Shown here one piece after another: positions 22,830 to 34,424 of a stretch of 64,000 nt of DNA. Origin of the DNA: Elephas maximus indicus (lineage: Eukaryota > Chordata > Mammalia > Proboscidea > Elephantidae); the NCBI RefSeq assembly GCF_024166365.1, contig NC_064821.1, positions 48,387,093 through 48,451,092 of the forward strand, read 5' to 3'. The notes below the pieces were generated by a model, which was not told the origin of the DNA, did not search any database, and was given only the letters and a program-made list of their open reading frames with translations. Each line of letters starts with the position of its first letter. Positions within the stretch are counted from its first letter, which is position 1. Position numbers and translations under genes: made by a program.

Positions 22830-23810
22830 TAAGTACATTGATTGGGAAGAAATGGGATCTTGAAACTTGGGATGGGGACACATGGGCAGATAAACAGGAA
22901 GCTGGAGACACTGAGCCCCTATATTTCATTGAATTGCTCCTGCCAACGGGATCAGTTCTCTTACTTTCATCTGAGGCGATCACTCAAATCTTTGTCTGCA
23001 AAGCCACCCTCCCTAGGAAAATCATTATTCCTTCGACCCCCATCTGATGATATAAACCCAGCTGTGCCTGAAGAGTCTTTGAGATATTACCTGTGGCAGG
23101 GCCTGGGGCAAAGCCTGAGGTAGATGCCTTACAAAACATTGCTGAATGTTTCCAGGATCAACTTCCACCACCCATATTTGCTTCCAGAGCTATAACAAGA
23201 CTTAAGTCCCAGTGAGCCCCAAAAGGTGACCCATGAGGAGGTAAGCTACACTCCAAAAGAACTGCTTGACTTTTCTAATATGTACAAACAGAAACCTGGG
23301 GAATATGTGTGTGAATGGCTATTAACGGTGTGGAATACCGGTGCAAGGAACATGAAGGTTCATCAGTCTAAATTTATTCATATGGGCCCACTAAGAACAG
23401 ATTATTCACTCAGTGTTTCAGTTTGAGAGATTAGGAAAGGATCTAATAGTTTATTTGGTTGTCTCACTGAAGCATGGATTACAGGGTGGCCTATATTAAA
23501 CAGAGGTGAACTACCAGACCTGCCTTGGTATACGGTAGAAGGAGATACCCAAAGGCTAAGGGAAATTGGTATGTTAGAGTGGATTTATCAGGTGAGACCC
23601 ACAGACCCACACATGGAGTGCCCAGAAGACACACCTTTTACCACAACTTTGAGGAACAAATTTGTGAAGAAAGTCCCAGCATCCTGAAGACTTCTGTGGT
23701 TGCTATTTTATGTAAATCAGATTTGACAGTGGTAACTACCCTAACTGAATTGAGACACCTAACTAAAATGGGGTTGACTGAACCCCTGTGGTGGTAGGGG
23801 CCAAGTGGTG
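22830..23810 (+). pseudogene. ERVL-like gag remnant
   Basis: Translations of frames at 22842-23123, 23226-23426 and 23525-23797 look like a decayed retroviral gag region. Evidence is position (directly upstream of a protease and reverse transcriptase in the same orientation) and short motifs such as PEESLRYYLWQGLG and KQKPGEYVCEWLL. There are multiple stops and frameshifts. No major homology region was confirmed by eye, so the gag call rests mainly on context. Confidence 0.45.
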
Positions 23811-24160
23811 GCACTCAATTGAGAAAGAAAAGGTGGGTGTGGCTATCATAATGGATAGCAGAGTCAAAGCAGTAATCAGAATAGTCTGACTCACATGGAA
23901 TTATGGTGTTGGCTACTTAGTCATAGTCTCTCTAGGAGTGAAGTCAATGGGAAATCTACTAAATATTTACTTGGTCTGTACAAGTGGGGGAAATCTAGGT
24001 CAAGTGAATGGCAGTCTGAGTTGAATTGCCAGGATAGAGAGTCATGGCCCCTCAATCAATTCCCAGAGTTGGGCCAGTTTGCAGACCCACAAACCCTTGA
24101 ATGAAGGGGAGGCCGGGTCTCCTTGAGGAAGAACCTCACTACACTACCAAAAATTTACAC
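23811..24160 (+). pseudogene. Provirus interior between gag-like and protease regions
   Basis: Plus-strand open frame 23895-24104 has no clear domain. It lies between the gag-like part and the protease-like part, so it may be nucleocapsid or spacer. I see no CCHC zinc knuckle. Confidence 0.3.
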
Positions 24161-24500
24161 TGTTTATCTTACTTTTAGCCTTCCTCAAAGAGATCTACGG
24201 CCTTTGACGGAGTCATTTTTCATCAGGGAAAGGAAAATGATCAGACTTTTTGGGGATTATTGGACATTGGTTCTGAACTGACACTAATTCCAGAAGACTC
24301 AAAACATCCCTGTGACCCACCAGTCAGAGTGGGGGCATATGGAGGTCAGGTTATTAACGGAGTCTTAGCTCAGATCTCTTTCACAGTGGGTTCCCAAACC
24401 CATCCTGTAGTGATTTCCCCAGTTCAGGATGCGTAATTGGAAAAGACACACTCAGCAACTGGCAGAACTCCCGCACTGGATCCCCAACATATGGATTCAG
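24161..24500 (+). pseudogene. ERVL-like protease remnant
   Basis: An aspartic protease active-site motif is visible: LLDIGSELTLIPED, with DIGS at about 24263-24274 (canonical D-T/S-G). It is followed at the expected distance by the hydrophobic GGQVINGVLAQISF flap-like stretch. Stop codons follow (for example in 'cgtaattgg' near 24432). The motif and place fit the start of a class III pol. Confidence 0.7.
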
Positions 24501-25103
24501 GGCTATGATGGTAGAAAAAGCCAAGTGGAACCCATTAGAAGTGCCTCTACTAGGAAAACAGTAAACCAAAAGCAGTACTGTATTCCGGGGGGGACTGCAG
24601 AGATTACCGCCACTATCAAGGACTTGAAGGATGCTGTTGTGTTGATTCCCACCACATCCCTACTCAACTCACCTATTTGGCCTGTGCAAAAACAGATGGA
24701 TCTTGGAGAATGACAGTGGACTGCTGTAAATTTAACTCCAATTGCAGCTGCTGTTCCAGAAGTGATTTCACTGCTTGAGTAAATTAATACATCTCCTGGT
24801 ACCTGATATGCAGCTACTGATCTGGCCAATGCCTTTTCCTCGATTCCAGTTTCAAAGGCTGACCAGAAGCAGTTTACCTTCAGCTGGCAAGGTCGCCAAT
24901 ATACTTTCACTGTCTTACCCCAGAGTATATCAACTCTCCAGGCCTATGTCATAATTTAGTCTGCAGGGACCTTGATCACCTTTCCCTTCCACAAGACATC
25001 ACACTGGTCCATTACTTTGATGACATTATGCTGACTGGACCTAGTAAGGAAGAAGTATCAATGATGACTCTAGACATATTGGTAAGATATTTATTTCCAT
25101 GCT
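24501..25103 (+). pseudogene. ERVL-like reverse transcriptase remnant, first part
   Basis: Recognisable reverse transcriptase segments in two frames: WPVQKQMD, SWRMTVDCCKFN, TDLANAFSSIP, KQFTFSWQGRQYTF, then the catalytic box HYFDDIMLTG, with YFDD at about 25013-25024. Stops and at least two frame changes separate these blocks. The residue pattern is closest to class III (ERVL) pol as I know the family. It is broken at 25104 by an RTE fragment and, further on, by the 7.6-kb L1. Confidence 0.8.
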
Positions 25104-25235
25104 TTGTTGTTGTTAGCTGCCATCAAGTCAGTTCTGACTCATAGTGACCCTATGCACAAGAGAATAAAATACTGCCCTGTCCTGTGCCATCCTCACAATC
25201 ATTGCTATGTTTGAGCCAATCATTGCAGCTGCTGT
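25104..25235 (-). mobile_element. RTE 3' end fragment inside the provirus
   Basis: Plus strand ttgttgttgttagctgccat, then the caagtcagttctgactcata tail shared by all RTE copies here, to about gcagctgctgtgttctg. The flanking catgct occurs on both sides (25096-25101 and 25239-25244 region), a likely target duplication. Only about 130 bp of 3' end was copied. Confidence 0.85.
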
Positions 25236-25412
25236 GTTCTGCATGCTAGAGGGTGGGAAATTAACCCAACAAAAACTCAGTGCCTTCCACCTCAAAAAAT
25301 TTCTAGGGGCCCATTGATATGGGGCATGTTGAGATATTCCTTCTAAAGTGAAGAATATGTTATTGCATCTGGCCTCTCCTATCACAAAGAAAGAGGCACA
25401 ATGCCTGTGGGT
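25236..25412 (+). pseudogene. ERVL-like reverse transcriptase, continuation
   Basis: Pol coding sequence resumes in the register cat-gct-aga-ggg-tgg (HARGWEINPT) just after the RTE fragment, then KKEAQCLW before the L1. This is the thumb/connection part of reverse transcriptase. The remainder of pol continues at 33223. Confidence 0.75.
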
Positions 25413-25425
25413 CTCTTCGGATTTT
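25413..25425. repeat. Left target-site duplication of the 7.6-kb L1
   Basis: The sequence ctcttcggatttt is matched with one mismatch by ctctttggatttt at 33026-33038. The two copies bracket a complete L1. Confidence 0.8.
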
Positions 25426-26379
25426 TTTTTTTTAATTTATTTATTGTGCTTTAGGTGAAAGTTTACAAATCAAGTCAGACTCTCATACAAAAAGCCATAC
25501 ACACCCTGCCGTGTACTCCCAGCTGCTCTCCCCTTAATGAGACAGCACATTCCTCCTTTCCACACTGTATTCCCCGTGTCCATTCAACCAGCTCCTGTCC
25601 CCCTCTGCCTTCTCAACTCGCTACCAGCCAGGAGTCGTTCACATAGTCTCATGTGTCTACCTGAGCCACAAAGTTCACTCGTCACCAGCATCATTGTCTA
25701 TCTTACAGTCCAGGTCAATCCCTGTCTGTAGAGTTGGTTTCAGGAATGGTTCCAATCTTGGACTATCAAAGCGTCCATCAGGGTCCCTCCCATCTCAGTC
25801 AAACCATTAAGCCTGGTCTTTTTATGAGAATTTAAGACTTGCACCCCACTGTTCTCGTGCTCCATCAGGGATTCTCTGTTGTGTTCCCTGTCAGGGCAGG
25901 CATCAGTGGTAGCCAGGCACCATCTAGTTCTTCTGGTCTCAGGCTGATGGAGTCTCTGGTTTATGTGGCTTTTTCTGTCTCTTGGGCTCATATTTACCTT
26001 GTGTCTTTGGTGTTCTTCATTCTCCTTTGCTCCAGGTGAGTTAAGACCAATTTATGCATCTTAGATGGCCACTTGATAGCATTTAAGACCCCAGATGCCT
26101 CTCACCAAAGTGGGATGCACAACGTTTTCTTAATACATTTTATTATGCCAATTGACCTAGATGTCCCCTGAAACCATGACCCCCAGATCCCAATCCCTGC
26201 TACTCTGACCTTTGAAGCATTTGGTTGTATTGTACTATCTTTATGTTTTGTGTTGCCCTTCCCTTCACCTAAAAAAAATTTTGTCAACTATCTAGTTAAT
26301 GAATATCGCTGTCCCTCCCTCCCAGTTCTCTAACCATCAAAGAATATTTTCTTCTATGTTTAAACTTTATCTAGAGTTC

Positions 26380-29300
26380 TTATAATACAATATTTGTTCT
26401 TTTGCAACTAATTTCACTCAACATAATGCCTTCCAGATTCCTCCGTGTTATGAAATGTTTCACAGATTCATCATCGTTCTTAACTGTTGTATAGTATTCC
26501 ACTGTATGAATATACCATAATTTATTTATCCATTCATCCGTTGATGGGCACCTTGGTTCCTTCCATCTTTTTGCTAATGTAAACAGTGTTGCAATGAACA
26601 TGGGTGTGCATGTATCTGTTCATGTGAAGGTTATTTCTTTAGGGTATATTCCAAGGAGTGGAATTGCTGGGTCATATGGTAGTTCTATTTCTAGCTTTTT
26701 AAAGAAGCACCAAATTGGTTTCCAAAGTGATTGTGGCATTTTACATTTCCACCAGCAGTGTTTAACTGTTCCAGTCTCTCCACAACCTCTCTGACATTTA
26801 TTAGTGTTTTTTGGATTAATACCAGCCTTGTTGGGGTGAGATGGAATCTTATTGTAGTTTCTATTTGCATTTCTCTAATTGCTCAATGATTCTTGGCATT
26901 TCCTCATGCACCTGTTAGCAGCCTGAATGTCTTCTTTGGTAAAGTGCCTGTTCATAACCTTTGCCCATTTTTTATTTGGGTTATTTGTCTTTTTGTTGTT
27001 GAGTTTTTGCAGTATCATGTAGATTTTAGAGATCAGATGCTGATCGGAAATGTCATAGTTAAAAACTTTTTCCCAGTTTGTAGGTAATCTTTTTACTCTT
27101 TTGGTGAAGTCTTTGGATAAGCATAGATGTTTGAGTTTCAGGAGCTCCCAGTTATCTAATTTCTCTTCTGGTGTTTGTACACTGTTAGTAATGTTTTGTA
27201 TGCTGTTTATGCCACATGTTAGGGCTCCTAGCATTGTCCCTATTTTTTCTTGCATGATCTTCATCGTTTTACATTTTATATTTAGGTCTTTGATCCCTTT
27301 TGAGTTCGTTTTTGTACATGGTGTGAGGAATGGGTCTTGTTTCATTGTTTTGCAGATGGATATCCAGTTATGCCAGCACCATTTGTTAAGGAGAGTGTCT
27401 TTTCCCCATTTAACAGACTTTGGGCCTTTGTTAAATAGCTGCTCATAAGTGGATGGGTTTATGTCTGGATTCTCATTTCTGTCCCATTGGTTTATGTATC
27501 TGGTGTTGTACCAGGCTGTTTTGACTACTGTGGCTGTATAATAGGCTCTAAAATCAGGTAGTGTGAGGCCTCCCACTTTATTCTTTTTTAGTAATGCTTT
27601 ACTTATCTGGGGCCTCTTTCCCTTCTATACAAAGTTGGTGATTTGTTTCTCCATCTCATTAAAAAATGTCACTTGTATTTGGATTGGGATTGCATTGTAT
27701 CTATAGATTGCTTTGGTTAGAACAGGCATTTTTACAATGTTGAGTCTTCCTATCCATGAGCAAGGTATATTTTTCCACTTATGTAGGTCTCTTTTGGTTT
27801 CCTGCAGTAGTATCTTATACTTTTCTTTGTATAGGTCTTTTACGACCCTGGTTATATTTATTCCTAAGTATTTTATCTTCTCAGGGGCTAGTGTAAATGG
27901 TATTGATTTGGTGATTTCCTCTTCGATATTCTCTTTGTTGGTGTAGAGGAATCCAACTTATATGTTTATCCTGTATCTTGATACTCTGGTAAACTCTTCT
28001 ATTAGTTTCAGTAGTTTTCTTGAGGATTCTTTAGGTTTTCTGTGCATAAGACCATGTCATCTGCAAATAGAGATATCTTTACTTCTTTGCCAATTTAGAT
28101 GTCCTTTATTTCTTTGTCTAGCCTAATAGCTCTGGCTAGGACCTTCGGCACATTGTTGAATAAGAATGGTGATAAAGGGCTTCCTTGTCTGGTTCCCATT
28201 CTCAAGGGGGATGCTTTCAGCCTCTCTCCATTTAGGATGATGGTGGCTGTTGGCTTTGTATAAATGCCCTTTGTAATGTTTAGGAATTTTCCTTCTATTC
28301 CTATTTTGCTGAGAGTTTTTATCATGAGTGGGTGTTGGACTTTGTCAAATGCCTTTTTTTCATCCATTTATAAGATCATTTGGTTCTTTTGTTTTATTTA
28401 TGTGATGGATTACATTGCTTGTTTTTCTAATGTTGAACCACCCCTGCATACCTGGTATGAATTCCACTTGGTTATGGTGAATTATCTTTTTGATATGTTG
28501 TTGAATTCTATTGGCTAGAATTCTGTTGAGGATCTTTGCGTCTAATTTCATGAGGGATGTTCGTCTGTAATTTTCTTTTTTTGTGTGGTGTCTTTACCTG
28601 GTTTTGGTATCAGGGATATGCTGGCTTCGTAGAATGAGTTTGGAGTATTCCATCTTTTCCTATGCTCTGAAATACCTTTAGTAGTAGTGGTATTAACTCT
28701 TCTCTGAAAGTTTGGTAGAATTCTCCAGTGAAGCCATCAGTCAGGGCTTTTCTTTGTTGGCAGTTTTTTGATTACCTTTTCAATCTCTTCTTTTGTTATG
28801 GGCCTATTTAGTTGTCTACCTCTGTGTTAGTTTAGGTAGGTAGTATGTTTCTAGGAAATCATCCATTTCTTCCAGGGTTTCAAATTTGTTAGAGTACAAT
28901 TTTTCATAGTAATCTGATATGATTCTTTTAATTTCAGTTGGGTCTGTTATAATATCATCCATTTCATTTCTTATTCAGGTTATTTGCTTCCTCTCCTGTT
29001 TTTCTTTTGCCAGTTTGGCCAACGGTTTATCGATTTTGTTAATTTTTTCAAAGAGCCAGCTTTTGGTCTTGTTAACTCTTTCAATTGCTTTTCTGTTCTC
29101 TATTTCATTTAATTCTGCTCTTTTATTATTTCCTTTCTTTTGGTGTCTGAGGGTTTCTTTTATTGCTCTCTTTCTATTTGTTCAAGTTGTAGGGATAATT
29201 CTTTGATTTTGGTCCTTTCTTCTTTTTGTATGTGTGCATTTATTTATATAAACTGACCTCTCAGCACTGCTTTCGTTGTGTCCCAAAGGTTCTGATAGGA

Positions 29301-30110
29301 AGTGTTTTCATTCTCACTGCTTTATTCTGCCATTAATTTCTTCTATAATCCAATCGTTTCCGTGCAAACTGTTGTTCAGTTTCCATGTGTTTGATTTCTT
29401 TTCCCTGGTTTTTCTGTTATTGACTTCTAGTTTTATGGTCAGAGAAGACGCTTTGTAATATTTCAATGTTTTGGATTCTGATAAGGCTTTCTTTATGGCC
29501 TAATACGTGGTCTAGTCTAGAGAATGTTCGTGTGCATTGGAAAAGAAAGTACACTTGGCTAACGTTGGGTGGAGTGTTCTGTATATGTCTATGAGGTCAA
29601 GTTGGTTATTATTGAGTTTCGTTCTTCTGTGTCTTTAATTGAGCTTCTTTCTGGATGTTCTGTCCTTCACTGAAAGTGGTGTACTGAAGTCTCTTGTTAT
29701 TATTGTGGAGCTATCTATTTTGCTATTCAATGCTGTTAGGGTTTGTTTTATGTATCTTGAAGCCCTGTCATTGGGTGCATAAATATTTAATATGGTAATA
29801 TCCTCCTGGTAGATTTTCCCTTTTATCATTATACAGTATCCTTCTTTATCCTTTGTGGTAGATTGAAGTTTGAAGTGTGTTTTGTCAGAAATTAATATTG
29901 CCACTCCTGCTCTTTTTTCATATATATTTTTTTCCATCCTTTGAGTTTTACTTAGTTTGTGTCTTTAAGTCTAAGGTGTGTCTCTTGTAGGCAGCATACA
30001 GAGGGATGGTGTTTTTTAATCCGTTCTGCCACTCTCTGTCTCTTTATTGGTGCATTTAGTCCATTTACATTCAGCATGATTATAGATAGGTATGAGTTTA
30101 GTGCTGTCAT
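26380..30110 (-). pseudogene. L1 ORF2 (endonuclease and reverse transcriptase), broken
   Basis: Starts with the ATG at 30108-30110, giving MTALNSYLSIIMLNVNGLNA, the usual ORF2 start. The endonuclease region shows VCCLQETHLRLKDTN and DITILNIYAPND. The reverse transcriptase region at 28367-28095 shows [15 protein letters not shown] and [14 protein letters not shown]. The C-terminal part at 27576-26875 shows [15 protein letters not shown]. The last frame 26601-26380 ends the protein with YIHTVEYYTTVKNDDESVKH. At least six breaks separate these frames. Confidence 0.9.
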
Positions 30111-30550
30111 TTTGATGTCTTTTTTTGTGTGTTGTTTCATTTTTCCACTTTTTTGTGTGCTGAGTAGTTTTTCTTTGTAAATTGTGTTTCTCTTTTTCAC
30201 TGTTGTTGATTTTGTTTTTGCTGAGTCTATGTTTTTCTTGTTTTTTTTTTTTGATGTGTAGGATTGTTAGTCTCCTTTGTGGTTACCTTAATATTTACCC
30301 CTATTTTTCTAAGTTTAAACCTAACTTGTATCTCCCTATATTGTCTTGATTTCCTCTCTATATGGAAAATCTATGACTACTTTATTTAGTCCCTCTTTAC
30401 TGATTTAATGTTGTCATCTTTTACATAATGACATCACTGATTCCCTGTTTTGAGCATTTTTTTTATCTTGATTTATTTTTGTGATTTCCCTATCTGGGTT
30501 GATATTTGGTTGCTCTGTCCTGTGTTCTAGTTTTGGGTTGATATCTGATA

Positions 30551-31528
30551 TTATTGATTTCCTAACCAGAGAATTCCCTTTAGTATTTCTTGTACTTTTG
30601 GTTTGGTTTTTACAAATTCCCTAAGCTCCTGTTTATCTGGAAATGTCCGAATTTCACCCTCATATTTGATAGACAGTTTTGCTGGATATATGATTCTTAG
30701 CTGGCAATTTTTCTCCTTCAATGCTCTATATATGTCATCCCATTGCCTTCTTGCCTGCATGGTTTCTGCCGAGTAGTCCAAGCTTATTCTTATTGATTCT
30801 ACTTTGTAGGTGACTTTTCGCTTATCCCTGGCCACTCTTAAAATTTTCTATTTATCTTTGGTTTTGGCAAGCTTGATTATAAGTATGTCTTGGTGGCTTT
30901 CTTTTAGAATCTGCCTTGTATGGGGCTTGATGAGCTTCTTGGATAGATATCCTTTCATCTTTCACAATGTCAGGGAAGTTTTCTGCCAACAACTCTTCAA
31001 CAATTCTCTCTGTATTTTCTGTTATCCTTCCCTATTCTGGTACTCCAATCACTCGTAGGTCATTTCTCTTGATAGAGTCCCACATGATTCTTAGGGTTTC
31101 TTTATTTCTTTGAAATACTTTTCTGATTTTTCTTTGAATATATTGTTGCCAATTGTTTTATCTTCAATCTCGCTAATTTTGACTTCCATTTCCTGAGTTC
31201 TCCTGGCTTTCTACTGAGTTGTCTAATTTTGAAATTTTATTGTTAATCTTCTGAATTTCTGATTGCTGTCTCTCTATGGATTCTTGCAGCCTATTAAATT
31301 TTTCATTATGTTCTTGAATAATCTTTTAATTTCATTGACTGCTTTATCTGCATGCTCCTTGGTTTATTCTGCATTTTGCCTGATCTCTTTCTTGATGTTT
31401 TGAAGAGTTCTGTGTATTAATCTTTTGTATTCTACATCTGGTAATTCCAGGAATACATCTTCATCCAGAAGAGTCCTTGATTCTTTGTTTTGGGAGTTTG
31501 TTAAAGCAATCATGGTCTGCTTCTTCAT
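30551..31528 (-). pseudogene. L1 ORF1 (RNA-binding chaperone), broken
   Basis: The open 3' part (30835-30551) encodes the ORF1p C-terminal domain: RRQWDDIYRALKEKNCQLRI and YEGEIRTFPDKQELREFV. Upstream, a probable start lies at about 31528 (MKKQTMIALTNSQNKES), and the intervening sequence has several stops. The gap of about 440 bp to the ORF2 ATG is longer than is usual between L1 ORFs and may include lost coding sequence. Confidence 0.8.
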
Positions 31529-33025
31529 GTGATTTGATGTCAACTGTTGTCTCAGCCATCTGTAAATTATTGTATTAGTTTATGTTTGCTCACTGTGTCC
31601 TAGTTTCTTGCTTTGTTTTGTTTTGATATACCCAAATAGGCTACTAGAGTGAATTAACTTGAGTATTGGAGCCTTTGAAGCACTAATGTCCTGTTACTAG
31701 TTGGCTAGAGCTGTTACCAGGTATATTAGCCTAGCAGTCCATTTGCTATTCTTGCATAGATTCAGCTCAGGTGTCTTGGTAGTTGGTTATCTAGTGTGTG
31801 GTGCAGGCTCTCACCTATGATCTTGGAGGAGCAGTGGTGACTGGTGTATGCACAGGCTTCTTGTAGGAGTGAGGGGGCTAGGGGCTGACAACCTTCCCCC
31901 GAGTGACTGTGAGGAAGGCACATGCCTGTTCTCTACAGCACTCTGGTGGGTGGGCTCTGCAGCCATACCATAGGCACCCAATGCTTTTAACTGTAAGGAC
32001 TGGTGGGCATCACTTATCTTTTGTCCCATCGTGGGTGGCTAGGTGGTGTGGGTGGAGCCTCCAGTCCTCAGGTCTCTGCTGTGGGTAGGTGAGGGCCCTG
32101 TTCAACAGGCAGAGTGGTATGAAACGTCAAAAACCTGCCTCTCCACCACACAGCTGGAACAGTTACAGTCAGACCTCAAACAGATTCACCCTTGCAATTA
32201 AACAGCCAGATCCTATCTGCTGTAATGGGGCCACCTGGATCCTTGCAGTGGTGAAAGACAAAGTCTGTGGACAGCTTGTGCCTGGACTGTAGCCGCTTCT
32301 GCTCTGAGTTTCCAAATTAGGGGAGCTGGCAGAGTATTTTTCCCCTATTTGTTAATATGTTCCTTCTCCAAGGTCAGGAGAATGGCTCTAGTGCAGCAGG
32401 ACCTATCTCAGGCCCAGGGAAATCAACTCATAATGAAGTCAGCTGGAGCAGATGGAGGAGGGATCAGATAGATAGAAGAGAGTTCTTTCAAAAGGAGGAG
32501 CTATTAGATTCGTGTGGTAAATCAGACAAAATCACTTATTTTGTGCTGAGAGCACTGTTTTATCTCAGATTCTGGAGGCATGTGTAAATTGAGTGTGCTG
32601 ACTCAGCCCCTACTGTGGTTGTGCCAGGGGGTCAGGGTGCGCCACCTCATTTGCCTTCTTTCACTGAAGTAGTTGTGTCCAAAATGCCACTGCCAGCCCC
32701 ATTGCAGTCACGCCAGGGGGTCAGGAGTGCGCCACTTTGCTTGTCTTCTTTAGCTGAAGAAGCCGTGTCCCGGAACACTACCAACAGCCCTGCCACACTG
32801 GTGCTGGGGAATCAGGGCTGAAGTGCTGCCACCAACCTGGCAACTTCTCACTGCTTCTGCACTGTCTCTCCCTCCCTGTCACTCAGTCTGATTCTTAACT
32901 TTGCCTTAGATGCTCGGGGTTCCTAGCTTGTCATATACATAATCGATTCACTTGTTTTTTCAGGTCTTTGTTGTAAGAGGGACCACTGGAAGAGTCTGAC
33001 TACTCTGCCATCTTGGCCCCGCCTC
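31529..33025 (-). promoter_or_regulatory. L1 5' UTR, internal promoter region
   Basis: GC-richer than the rest of the element, with repeated short blocks: tgcgccacctcatttgcctt at about 32637 and a related block gtgcgccactttgcttgtct at about 32728 look like an internal duplication of about 90 bp. In L1 this region holds the sense RNA polymerase II promoter. The start at 33025 (ggaggcggggccaagatgg on the minus strand) matches the usual L1 first bases, which include a YY1-type site. Confidence 0.7.
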
Positions 33026-33038
33026 CTCTTTGGATTTT
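33026..33038. repeat. Right target-site duplication of the 7.6-kb L1
   Basis: ctctttggatttt, one mismatch from 25413-25425. Confidence 0.8.
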
Positions 33039-33059
33039 AAGATAACGTATCCCTCATTT

Positions 33060-33222
33060 GGAAACCCTGGTGGCGTAGTGGTTAAGTGCTACGGATGCTA
33101 ACCAAAGTATCAGCAGTTCGAATCCGCCAGGTGCTCCTTGGAAACTCTATCGGGTAGTTCTACTCTGTCCTATAGGGTCGCTGAGTCAGAATTGACTGGA
33201 CGGCAATGGGTTTGGTTTCGGA
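33060..33222 (+). mobile_element. AfroSINE, short form
   Basis: Complete copy with the ggaaaccctggtggcgtagt head, B-box region gcagttcgaatccgcc, and tail ending gacggcaatgggtttggttt. It lies inside the provirus pol, 22 bp after the L1 target duplication. It looks young by divergence. Confidence 0.95.
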
Positions 33223-34420
33223 GTTTATCTCTCATTTGTGTGTGCTACTCCGGCCTATTTATCAAGTGAGTCAAAAAGCTGTTAGCTTTGAGTGGGACCC
33301 AGAGCAAGAGAAAGCTCTGCAACAGGTTCAGGCTGACGCGCAAGCCGCCCTGCCACTTGGGCCATATGATCCAGCTGATCCAGCAATGCTTCAAGTGTCA
33401 GTGGCAGAGATGCTATCTGGAATCTTTGGCAGGCCCCTACTGGTGAATCACAGTGCAGACCCTTAGGATTTTAGAACAAAGCCCTCCCATCCTCTGCAGA
33501 TAACTACTCTCCTTTTGAGAAACAGCTTTTGGCTTGTTATTGGGCCTTAGAAGAGACTGAATGCTTAACCATGGGCCATCAAGTCACCACATGCGCTGAG
33601 CTGCCTATCATTAACTGGGTGTTGTCTGACTCACAGAGTCATAAAGTGAGATATGCATACCAGCACTCCATTATTAAATGGAAGTGGTATATATGAGATC
33701 GGGTTTGAGCAGGACCTGAAGGAACAAGAAAGTTGCAAGACGAAGAGGCCCAAATGCCTATGATCTCACTCCTGTCACGTTACCTTCCCCCTCCCAGTCT
33801 GCACTTATGGCCTCATGGGGAGTTCTTTACAATCAGTTGACTGAGGAAGGGAAAACTTGCACCTGGTTTACAGATGGTTCTGCACAATAAGCAGGCACCG
33901 CTCAGAAACGGACCATGGCAGCACTGCAGCCCCTTTCTGGGTTCTCCCTGAAGGACAGTGGTCAAGGGAAATCCTCCTAATGTGCAGAACTTCAAGCGGT
34001 GCATTTGGTCATTCACTTTGCCTGGCAGAAATGGCCAGATGTGTGATTGTATACTGATTTGTGGGCTGCAGCCAAAGGTTTGGCTGGTCAGGGACTTGGA
34101 AGGAACATGATTGGTAAATTGGTGACAAGGAGGTATGGAGATGAGGTATGTGGATAGACCTCTCTGAATGGGCCAAAGACGTGAAGGTATTTCTGTCTCA
34201 CGTGAATGTTCATCAAAGGCTGACCTTGGCAAAGGATGACTTTAACAATCAAGTGAACAGGATGATGTGTTCTGTGGAAAACAGTCATCCTCTTTCCCCA
34301 GTCACTCCTGTCATTGCCAAATGGGATCATGAGCAAAGCAGCCATGGTGGCAGGGATGGAAGTTATTCTGCTTTTCCCTTTAAAATATATGTTTTGTCTC
34401 CCCAATTACATAAAGTTTGG
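33223..34420 (+). pseudogene. ERVL-like pol: connection and RNase H remnant
   Basis: Recognisable pieces are LLRPIYQVSQKAVSFEWDPE and QEKALQQVQADAQAALPLG at 33250-33370, FEKQLLACYWALEET-type sequence at about 33520, and an RNase H start at about 33858 with TWFTDGSAQ. Farther on comes DLSEWAKDVKVFLSHVNVHQR at 34150-34215. Several stops and frameshifts are present. The sequence stops about 20 bp before the LTR with no integrase or dUTPase region, so the 3' part of pol (and any later gene) is deleted. Confidence 0.8.
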
Positions 34421-34424
34421 TAGA

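Larger units (their letters stand above)
25426..33025 (-). mobile_element. Near full-length L1 (about 7.6 kb) inserted in the provirus
   Basis: Ends are defined by a poly(T) 3' tail at 25426 and the L1 5' start at about 33025, where the plus strand reads ccatcttggccccgcctcct. Both lie inside a 13-bp target duplication. In order on the minus strand it has a 5' UTR of about 1.5 kb (33025 to about 31530), an ORF1 remnant, an ORF2 remnant and a 3' UTR of about 950 bp (26380-25426). Stops and frameshifts in both ORFs make it inactive. It is the most complete L1 here and a reference for the truncated ones. Confidence 0.92.

Noticed and set aside
32089-32821. Small GC-rich frames near 32.1-32.8 kb as a gene
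   Set aside because: They lie in the L1 5' UTR, antisense to the element, with no known domain.
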